Origin: Listeria floridensis FSL S10-1187 | GTDB taxonomy: Bacteria; Bacillota; Bacilli; Lactobacillales; Listeriaceae | Direction of reading: 5' to 3' | Assembly: GCF_000525875.1 (NCBI RefSeq) | Contig: NZ_AODF01000010.1 | Location: forward strand, 1 to 64,000 | DNA: 64,000 bases | In this document: positions 58,446 to 64,000 of the stretch, one piece after another | Layout of the letters: each line of letters starts with the position of its first letter | Numbering within the stretch: the stretch's first letter is position 1 | The notes under the pieces: generated by a model | What the model saw: the letters and a program-made list of their open reading frames with translations, nothing else | What the model was told of the DNA's origin: nothing | The model's database searches: none | Program-made: the position numbers and the translations under genes

Positions 58446-61422
58446 GTTCTTTCTCTCCTTTACAGCCGCAGCTTCCGCCACAAGCACAATTCACTTTCGA
58501 AATCGGCGAATAATCTTCGCGCTTCCATTTCCGTTCTACTTCCACACCACGTTGCGGATAGCGCTTGCGGTTACGCGGATTATGTTCTGGAAGCGGGTTT
58601 TTCCCTTCTTTTTCAAGAACTTGCATCGCCACTTTCGTTTGTTTAAAAGCTGGCGTTTTCGTCCGAACATCGCCGGCGCTTGTCGTTAGCAGGTTGACTG
58701 CTGTTTCGCTGCTGACTGAATGCATCGGCACATAGACTTCATTACCTTTCATCCGGTCAGTAACAACAGCCCGAAGTTTAATGTGTCCGTAAGGCGAGCT
58801 TAGGCGAACGAGCGAGCCGCTTTCAACGCCGCGTTCTTTCGCAAGATCTGGCGAAACTTCAACAAATACTTCTGGAAGTTTATAATCAAGCCCTTTTGAT
58901 TTATCTGTTAAGTTTCCTTCATGGAATTGTTCAAGCAAGCGCCCATTATTCAAGTGCAAGTCGTATTCTTCCGGGAAGTCAATCGGCGGAATATATGGCA
59001 GTGTTGAGAACTGCGCCTTGCCATCTGGGAAGTTGAAACGTTCTTTATAAAGAAGCGGCATATCCTGACCCGTTTCATCAACTGGCCAAACAAGACTGTT
59101 AAACCCTTCTAAGCGGTCATAACGCACACCGCTAAAGAATGGTGCAAGGCTTGCAATCTCATCCATAATATCACTTGGATGCGTAAAGCCCCAATCAACA
59201 CCGCAAGCACGTGCAAGTTCTTGTGTAATCCACCAATCTGGTTTGGAATCGCCAAGCGGAGGCATTACTTCGTAAAGCCGCTGAATCCGGCGCTCAGTAT
59301 TGGTAAATGTTCCTTCTTTTTCGAGTGAAGGAGATGCTGGCAGAACGACATCTGCAAATTGAGCTGTTTTCGAAAGGAAGACATCTTGTACAACGAAGAA
59401 GTCGAGTTTTGAAAGCGTATCTTGAACATGATTGGAATTTGAATCTACCCAAGCCATTTCTTCCCCTACAAGGTACATCGCGTGCAAGTTGCCTGCTTCA
59501 ATTTGTTCAAGCATTTCATTATTTTTTAAACCTGGAGTTTCAGAAATCGGAACGCCGTAAGCCGCTTCAAAGCGTGCGCGTACTTCGGGATTACCAATTG
59601 GTTGCACACCTGGAAGAACGTTCGGAAGCGAACCCATATCACAAGCACCTTGAACATTATTATGTCCGCGCAGTGGGAATGCTCCTGCCCCGCTTCGACC
59701 AAAGTTTCCTGTTACAAGTAGCAAGTTCGCAATTGCAGAAGAAGTATGCGATCCGGCAATATTTTGCGTCACACCCATGCCCCAACAAACCGACGTGCCG
59801 TCAGCTTCATGAACCATTTGCGCGATTTCTTTTAATGTATCAATCGAAAGTCCCGTTTCACGTTCCGCGTATTCAAGCGTGAACGGTGCAAGAAACTCTA
59901 AGAATTCCGCTACGTTTGAAATGCGTTCATCCATAAATTCTTGATCTTGCCAGCCTTGATCAATGATATATTTTGCAACAGCCGTCAGCCAAACGAAATC
60001 CGTTCCTTGTTTGGGATGAATGAATTTGTCGGCCCGTTCAGCCATTTCATGTTTTCGTAAATCTGACACGAGCATTTTTGCCCCATTATATTTTTGCGCG
60101 CGTTTAATTCGGCTTGCAATAACCGGATGCCCATCAGCAGGTGAGCAGCCAACAAGGATGATAAGTCCAGCTGCTTCAATATCTTCAACCGTTCCCGAAT
60201 CCGCACCAATTCCAACTGTGCGCGTCAATCCATCTGATGCTGGCGCTTGGCAGTAGCGCGAACAGTTATCGACATTGTTCGTTTCAAACACTTGGCGCGC
60301 AAGCTTTTGAACCAAATAGTTTTCTTCGTTTGTTGTTTTGGAAGAACTGATAAAGCCAAGTGCATCATTTCCGTGCTTAGCTTGAATTTCACGCAAGCGA
60401 GTTGCGATTGTTTCAAGTGCTTTATCCCAGCTGACCGGTACAAACTCGTCCCCTTCACGAACAAGCGGAGAAGTGAGGCGTTTTTTATCGTTAACAAAAT
60501 CCCAACCAAATTTCCCTTTGACGCATGTCGCAAATTTGTTCACTGGGCCTTCGCCTGTCGGTTCAACTTTAAGAATTTGACGGTCTTTTGTCCAAACTTC
60601 AAACGAACAGCCTACACCGCAAAACGTACAAACCGTCTTCGTTTTCTCAATTTTTGTTTCCCGCATTGCAGCTTCGACTTCAGAAACTGCAAAAACTGTT
60701 TGATAATTCGGTTCGACTTTTTTCACCATATCAATCATCGGTTCAAGCATGTCTTCATCGAGACCTGTCATAAAGCCTGCTTGACCAAGCATGGATTTTT
60801 CCATCATCGCATTACAAGGACAAACTGTCGAACAAAGTCCACAGGATACACAGGAAGACAAATTAGCAGGGCGATCATCATCCCAAATAACACGCGGCTG
60901 ATCTCTTTCCCAGTCAATCGAAAGTGTTTCATTCACTTGAACGCTTTGACAAGCTTCAACACAGCGCCCGCATAAAATACATTGGTCTGGATCATATCTA
61001 TAAAATGGATGCGAAAAGTCGTTTAAATAGCCTTTTTCGCGGTAAGGTCTAGACTGCGCTTCGACGCCAAGCAGTTCCGTCGTATTATGTACACGGCAGT
61101 TGCCATTGTTATTATCGCAAACGGTGCAGTAAAGCAGATGGTTTTCTAAAATCCGGTCCATCGCCTCAAGCTGCGCATCCGTTGCTTTTTCCGAACTTGT
61201 CTCAACATCCATCCCCGCTTTAAACTCGGTGCTACATGCCCGTACAAGTTCGCCGTTTACTTCACACATACATGTATCACAAGACTGAATTGGTCCCATT
61301 TGCTCACTGTAACAAATGTGCGGATGTTTAATTTCTTGTTCATTCAAGTAGTCTAAAATACGCTGTCCCTCATCCACTTCATGAGGTGTTCCATTGATTT
61401 GAACGGTAATTTTACCCCCCAT
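58438..61422 (-). CDS. fdhA: Molybdenum formate dehydrogenase, catalytic subunit with fused iron-sulfur domains
   Basis: A 994-aa cytoplasmic YjgC/YrhE-type enzyme oxidising formate to CO2. Domains in order: a [2Fe-2S] ferredoxin domain (about 1-80: CYSEQMGPIQSCDTCMC), an NADH-dehydrogenase-G type His/Cys segment (CTVCDNNNGNC), a two-cluster ferredoxin domain (CILCGRCVEAC, CVSCGLCSTVCPC), the [4Fe-4S]-binding CTFCGVGCSF, then the molybdopterin domain with the metal-ligand cysteine in NCSRYCQAP (Cys, not selenocysteine) and the C-terminal cofactor-binding domain. It ends in a Cys-rich tail CACGGSCGCKG. I chose the ATG at 61422 (MGGKITVQING), nine bases after GGAGG. Confidence 0.94.
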   Translation of the reverse strand: MGGKITVQINGTPHEVDEGQRILDYLNEQEIKHPHICYSEQMGPIQSCDTCMCEVNGELVRACSTEFKAGMDVETSSEKATDAQLEAMDRILENHLLYCTVCDNNNGNCRVHNTTELLGVEAQSRPYREKGYLNDFSHPFYRYDPDQCILCGRCVEACQSVQVNETLSIDWERDQPRVIWDDDRPANLSSCVSCGLCSTVCPCNAMMEKSMLGQAGFMTGLDEDMLEPMIDMVKKVEPNYQTVFAVSEVEAAMRETKIEKTKTVCTFCGVGCSFEVWTKDRQILKVEPTGEGPVNKFATCVKGKFGWDFVNDKKRLTSPLVREGDEFVPVSWDKALETIATRLREIQAKHGNDALGFISSSKTTNEENYLVQKLARQVFETNNVDNCSRYCQAPASDGLTRTVGIGADSGTVEDIEAAGLIILVGCSPADGHPVIASRIKRAQKYNGAKMLVSDLRKHEMAERADKFIHPKQGTDFVWLTAVAKYIIDQGWQDQEFMDERISNVAEFLEFLAPFTLEYAERETGLSIDTLKEIAQMVHEADGTSVCWGMGVTQNIAGSHTSSAIANLLLVTGNFGRSGAGAFPLRGHNNVQGACDMGSLPNVLPGVQPIGNPEVRARFEAAYGVPISETPGLKNNEMLEQIEAGNLHAMYLVGEEMAWVDSNSNHVQDTLSKLDFFVVQDVFLSKTAQFADVVLPASPSLEKEGTFTNTERRIQRLYEVMPPLGDSKPDWWITQELARACGVDWGFTHPSDIMDEIASLAPFFSGVRYDRLEGFNSLVWPVDETGQDMPLLYKERFNFPDGKAQFSTLPYIPPIDFPEEYDLHLNNGRLLEQFHEGNLTDKSKGLDYKLPEVFVEVSPDLAKERGVESGSLVRLSSPYGHIKLRAVVTDRMKGNEVYVPMHSVSSETAVNLLTTSAGDVRTKTPAFKQTKVAMQVLEKEGKNPLPEHNPRNRKRYPQRGVEVERKWKREDYSPISKVNCACGGSCGCKGEKEHG

Positions 61423-61471
61423 TTTTTTCATCCTCCTTGCCTTTAATTCGAAAACGGTTACATTCTTTTTC

Positions 61472-61529
61472 ATTATAACAGCTTTTATGTGAAATTCACA
61501 GTAAAAACTTAATTGAGAATCCTTATCAA
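61472..61529 (-). promoter_or_regulatory. fdhA promoter with palindromic operator candidates
   Basis: A perfect TATAAT (61472-61477, minus) has no good -35 box. The perfect palindrome TGTGAAATTCACA (61488-61500) covers the -35 position, and an imperfect one, TTGAGAATCCTTATCAA (61513-61529), lies just upstream. The first has CRP/FNR/Rex-like half sites (TGTGA, TCACA) but with a shorter centre than any of them. Confidence 0.5.
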
Positions 61530-61623
61530 TCAAAGTATTTAAGCCGTTTCAAGCACTGTTTTAAGATTGCTCAAAAAGCAGCAAAATTGTCGATTACATT
61601 AAAAATGATCAACCATTTTAGCG

Positions 61624-61655
61624 AAAAAAGAAGCTCGTTTTTTATAACGAGCTTC
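61624..61655 (-). terminator. Terminator after the 133-aa membrane protein gene
   Basis: GAAGCTCGTT pairs with AACGAGCTTC around a six-base loop, followed by TTTTTT on the minus strand. Confidence 0.9.
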
Positions 61656-61690
61656 CTCTGTACTTTTATTCACTATTTTTTGGCTGCCAT

Positions 61691-62092
61691 TTAATCTTTC
61701 TTCATTTTTTGCAGAAATTCTTGATACTCAGCTTTTGTAACGGGTTGACTAACTGATCTTTTTTTATCAACAAGGCACGAAATCACATAACCATCTTCAT
61801 ATTCAACAACAGAGACATTCGTATATTCACCGTATACACCGCTATTTTTAAGAAGAGCAGTCAGATTAGTTTCAAGTTTTTGATGTTCAATGTTTGTGTA
61901 TATAATCGGAACGACTGCCAAACTAATCATTGCGACTAAACCTATGCTAATATACGCGGCTTTGATTTTTTTGGATTGATAAGCAATCTCAAGTCCTTTG
62001 TACAGAAGTATGAATAGCGGTAGCAAAACCACTAAATCAATCATGATAAAAACTGTGATGAAAAAAAAAAATCTGCCATTCCGCTTTCTCAT
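61691..62092 (-). CDS. Hypothetical membrane protein, about 133 aa
   Basis: Two membrane helices in the first 65 residues, then an outer or soluble part with VYGEYTNVSVVEYEDGYVISCLVDKK. No family recognised. The N-terminus crosses an 11-base A/T run (62061-62071), so the exact start and first residues are doubtful given the homopolymer errors elsewhere. The terminator and codon pattern support a real gene. Confidence 0.6.
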   Translation of the reverse strand: MRKRNGRFFFFITVFIMIDLVVLLPLFILLYKGLEIAYQSKKIKAAYISIGLVAMISLAVVPIIYTNIEHQKLETNLTALLKNSGVYGEYTNVSVVEYEDGYVISCLVDKKRSVSQPVTKAEYQEFLQKMKKD

Positions 62093-62131
62093 TCCTCTCT
62101 AATTTCATTTTACTTATCACTAGCCGAAGTC

Positions 62132-62578
62132 TTAACTATTGCTTCTTAAGTATCCATTTTGATTCGGGTAATTGATGATATCCTCATCCCGCTGTTCTCC
62201 TGCTTTCAACCGCTCTTTCCACAGCTTACGTTCTTCGTCAGTCAGCCGCTTGTAATCCGTAATTTCCGCAACAATCTTTAGAGGATGTGTACTTCGATAG
62301 GAACGTGTTGGATTTCCTGGAAACTTTTTATCTGTCACATTCGGATCATCTTCAAACTCGCCAGTTGGCTCAACTTCATAGACATGCTCTTCACCTTCAC
62401 CACGAGCAAGTGCCGCTGCTAAGCTTGCACCATCTTTTAAAGCCGTAAAATAAATGTGATTCATAATGACATTTGGTCGGTAATTAGAGCGATGACCCGC
62501 ACTTAAAAAATCACCGACTTGAAGCTCAGCTTTTGTTCCGTGATAGAACGGACCGTTTTCTTCAGGATTATATCGCAT
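62132..62578 (-). CDS. arr: Rifampicin ADP-ribosyltransferase (Arr) homologue
   Basis: Arr enzymes inactivate rifamycins by moving ADP-ribose from NAD to the ansa-chain hydroxyl. The 148-aa protein carries the core motifs in order: GPFYHGTKAELQVGDFL, SNYRPNV, HIYFTALKDGAS, EEHVYEVEPTGEFEDDPN (with the catalytic Asp), TDKKFPGNPTRSYRS and PLKIVAEI. The C-terminal 45 residues are charged and diverge from well-studied Arr proteins. ATG with GGGAGGAA upstream. Single gene, no mobile element or other resistance gene beside it, so it looks chromosomal. Activity on rifampicin is an inference. Confidence 0.88.
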   Translation of the reverse strand: MRYNPEENGPFYHGTKAELQVGDFLSAGHRSNYRPNVIMNHIYFTALKDGASLAAALARGEGEEHVYEVEPTGEFEDDPNVTDKKFPGNPTRSYRSTHPLKIVAEITDYKRLTDEERKLWKERLKAGEQRDEDIINYPNQNGYLRSNS

Positions 62579-62690
62579 ATTGTTTTCCTCCCGTACCTTT
62601 TAGATTTAAGAAACTAAAGCTAATTATATTCTCCACTCGTCTTTTCATTTTAAAGTTATTCTGAATTTGTTTCAACAACAATAACCGCGC

Positions 62691-62730
62691 AAAAAGCCCC
62701 CGAAACCCGTTTTCTGATTTCGAGGACTTT
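62691..62730 (-). terminator. Terminator after the 84-aa protein gene
   Basis: AAAGTCCTCGAAAT pairs imperfectly with a GGTTTCGGGGGCTTT arm and is followed by TTTTTG on the minus strand. Confidence 0.7.
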
Positions 62731-62775
62731 CTGCATACCTACATATCACACTTCATGCTGTTTAACCGCACAGCT

Positions 62776-63030
62776 TTATTTCTTAAAAACATCCTTCACC
62801 GAGTTAAGCAAATCTCCTGGTGATTCGAGTTGACTTTGGATACTGTCTTTCACTTCTGAAGCCTTTTCGCCCAGATTGCTAAGATTAAAATCGCCTGCAG
62901 ATTCCTTCACTTTATTCAAACCTTCTTGAACTTGGTCCGGAAGATTTTCTGTAATTTGTGTGCCCTTCTCACCTAGGAGTTCTGTCACTTTGTCTCCAGC
63001 GAAGTTTTTTAACTGATCAAAAAGCGGCAT
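62776..63030 (-). CDS. Small hydrophilic helical protein, 84 aa
   Basis: Starts MPLFDQLKNFAGDKVTELLG and is made of amphipathic helices rich in Lys, Glu, Gln and Ser with no cysteine or tryptophan, like LEA or stress-related small proteins. No function can be assigned. ATG with GAAGGAGGAAA upstream and a terminator after it; monocistronic. Confidence 0.7.
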   Translation of the reverse strand: MPLFDQLKNFAGDKVTELLGEKGTQITENLPDQVQEGLNKVKESAGDFNLSNLGEKASEVKDSIQSQLESPGDLLNSVKDVFKK

Positions 63031-63130
63031 AACATTTCCTCCTTCATTCTGATGTAATGACCATTAGTATAGCACAGAAAAATACCCAGCTTGGAATTTG
63101 CGATAACTTGTCATGAAGTCGTAAAGAAAT

Positions 63131-64000
63131 TTACGATCTATCATCTCCATTGATTAATCCTTCTTTTTGCATTTCAGAAAAATGTTCATAGAAAATCCCT
63201 TCCCTAAGCCCATATTGCGAAAAAATCAGCCGATCCGAATCGAGGAAACGCATGAGCGAAATAAGTGGTGTCATTCCGCCAACAATAATATCCGCTCGTT
63301 CACGCGAAAGCCCGGGAATATCGCCGCGCTCTTTCAAATCCTTCGATACGACATCCTTAAAAATCGCATAAACTTCCGAATCGCGCATCTTAAAGCCATG
63401 CAAATTTTCAAAGTCGAAAATCTCGCGACTGCGCCGCTCGATTTTCGCAATCGTCCGGTTGCTTCCGCCAAGAGCTACAATTGGCAAGTTATGGCCGCGC
63501 CGCAACCACCAAACCCCATTATAAAGTTTATCCATCGACGTCATCAGTTGAAACAGTTCACCCGCCTTGATTGTATCTTTAGAAGGAAAAAAGCGTTCAC
63601 TTAAATTTACCGCACCATACGGCAGGCTGATTACATTCACTGCATGACCATTTTGCACAAGCACAAGCTCCGTGCTACCGCCACCCGTATCAATCACCAC
63701 ACAATTCGTCACCGGCAGCGTATTAATAATCCCAAGGTAATCGTAATAGGCTTCTTGATTGCCGCTGATGACTTCCAGTTCAATTCCGGCAACCTCCTTC
63801 ACATGAGCGAGAAATTTCTTCTGGTTTGTCGCTTGCCGAGTTGCCGCAGTTGCTACAGCCCGCATTTTCACATCGCTATATTCAGCCGCTTTCTCCGCAA
63901 AACCTTTCAGCGCCGCCGTTGTTCGCTTGATCGCCGCTTCTTGCAACACCTTTTCCTCGCCCATCTTTTCAGACAAACGCACCATTTCCTTTTCCTGCGC
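63131..64000 (-). CDS. Ppx/GppA-family phosphatase (5' end outside window)
   Basis: Exopolyphosphatase or pppGpp phosphatase of the ASKHA fold. The frame is open at base 64000, and the N-terminal phosphate-1 strand is missing. Visible are MRAVATAATRQATN, ISGNQEAYYDYLGI, the phosphate-2 loop VVIDTGGGSTELVLV and ALGGSNRTIAK. The visible part is 289 codons; the full protein is usually 300-500 aa, so little is missing. Function (polyphosphate or alarmone) cannot be told from sequence. Confidence 0.85.
   Translation of the reverse strand, partial: AQEKEMVRLSEKMGEEKVLQEAAIKRTTAALKGFAEKAAEYSDVKMRAVATAATRQATNQKKFLAHVKEVAGIELEVISGNQEAYYDYLGIINTLPVTNCVVIDTGGGSTELVLVQNGHAVNVISLPYGAVNLSERFFPSKDTIKAGELFQLMTSMDKLYNGVWWLRRGHNLPIVALGGSNRTIAKIERRSREIFDFENLHGFKMRDSEVYAIFKDVVSKDLKERGDIPGLSRERADIIVGGMTPLISLMRFLDSDRLIFSQYGLREGIFYEHFSEMQKEGLINGDDRS

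Noticed and set aside
60247-60975. 242-codon open frame on the plus strand
   Set aside because: It is antisense to fdhA, rich in Phe, Asn, Cys and Arg as expected from a reverse reading of an iron-sulfur protein; no start signal.

Overview
The window is a core chromosomal segment of a low-GC Firmicute, almost certainly genus Listeria in the broad sense. Gene content and order follow, from memory, the L. monocytogenes block from the teichoic-acid gene tagO to the formate dehydrogenase gene: tagO-menC-tagA, ssb, fabZ, mbl, murA, the atp operon, mnaA-upp-glyA, ywlE-ywlC, prmC-prfA-tdk, hom-thrC-thrB, rpmE, rho, murZ, lafA-lafB, fbaA, an Ami-type autolysin with GW modules, pyrG, rpoE, argS and fdhA-fdhD. 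It is not a plain L. monocytogenes chromosome: the gtcA/glycosyltransferase pair expected between rpmE and rho is missing, and a glycosyltransferase plus polytopic membrane protein sits near 48-50 kb instead. I do not assign a species. Nearly all genes are on the minus strand.

Layout. 1-690: 3' end of an IS1182-type insertion sequence abutting the tagO terminator stem-loop. 0.7-7.7 kb: wall teichoic acid linkage-unit genes (tagO, tagA) around menC, then ssb, fabZ, mbl and murA. 7.8-15 kb: the full F1Fo ATP synthase operon, atpI to atpC. 15.5-20.3 kb: mnaA, upp, glyA, the arginine phosphatase homologue ywlE and the tRNA t6A gene ywlC. 20.3-20.5 kb: a cluster of DnaA boxes. 20.5-29.6 kb: translation termination (prmC, prfA), tdk, the threonine operon, rpmE, rho and murZ. 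29.7-38.2 kb: lipoteichoic acid glycolipid anchor genes, fbaA, a lipid kinase and the Ami autolysin, whose GW modules are expected to bind lipoteichoic acid. 38.2-45.7 kb: pyrG behind a CTP-sensing type attenuator, rpoE, argS and small genes. 45.7-57 kb: lipL, small membrane proteins, the glycosyltransferase pair, a peptide-binding lipoprotein and several small enzymes. 57-61.6 kb: fdhD, a DUF1641 gene and a large molybdenum formate dehydrogenase. 61.7-64 kb: a small membrane protein, a rifampicin ADP-ribosyltransferase (Arr) homologue and a Ppx/GppA phosphatase cut by the window edge.

At least fourteen conserved genes, including glyA, rho and pyrG, are broken by single-base errors in or next to homopolymer runs, nearly all one base too long. 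Correcting them restores family-typical products, so I treat them as probable sequencing errors, not pseudogenes, and give restored coordinates.

I found no CRISPR array, prophage, toxin-antitoxin pair or tRNA/rRNA gene, and no clearly new multi-gene system. The most interesting signals are regulatory: the non-oriC DnaA-box cluster upstream of ywlC, the pyrG attenuator starting with GGGC, a terminator-like hairpin at the very start of the oppA-like leader, and a palindrome on the fdhA -35 region.
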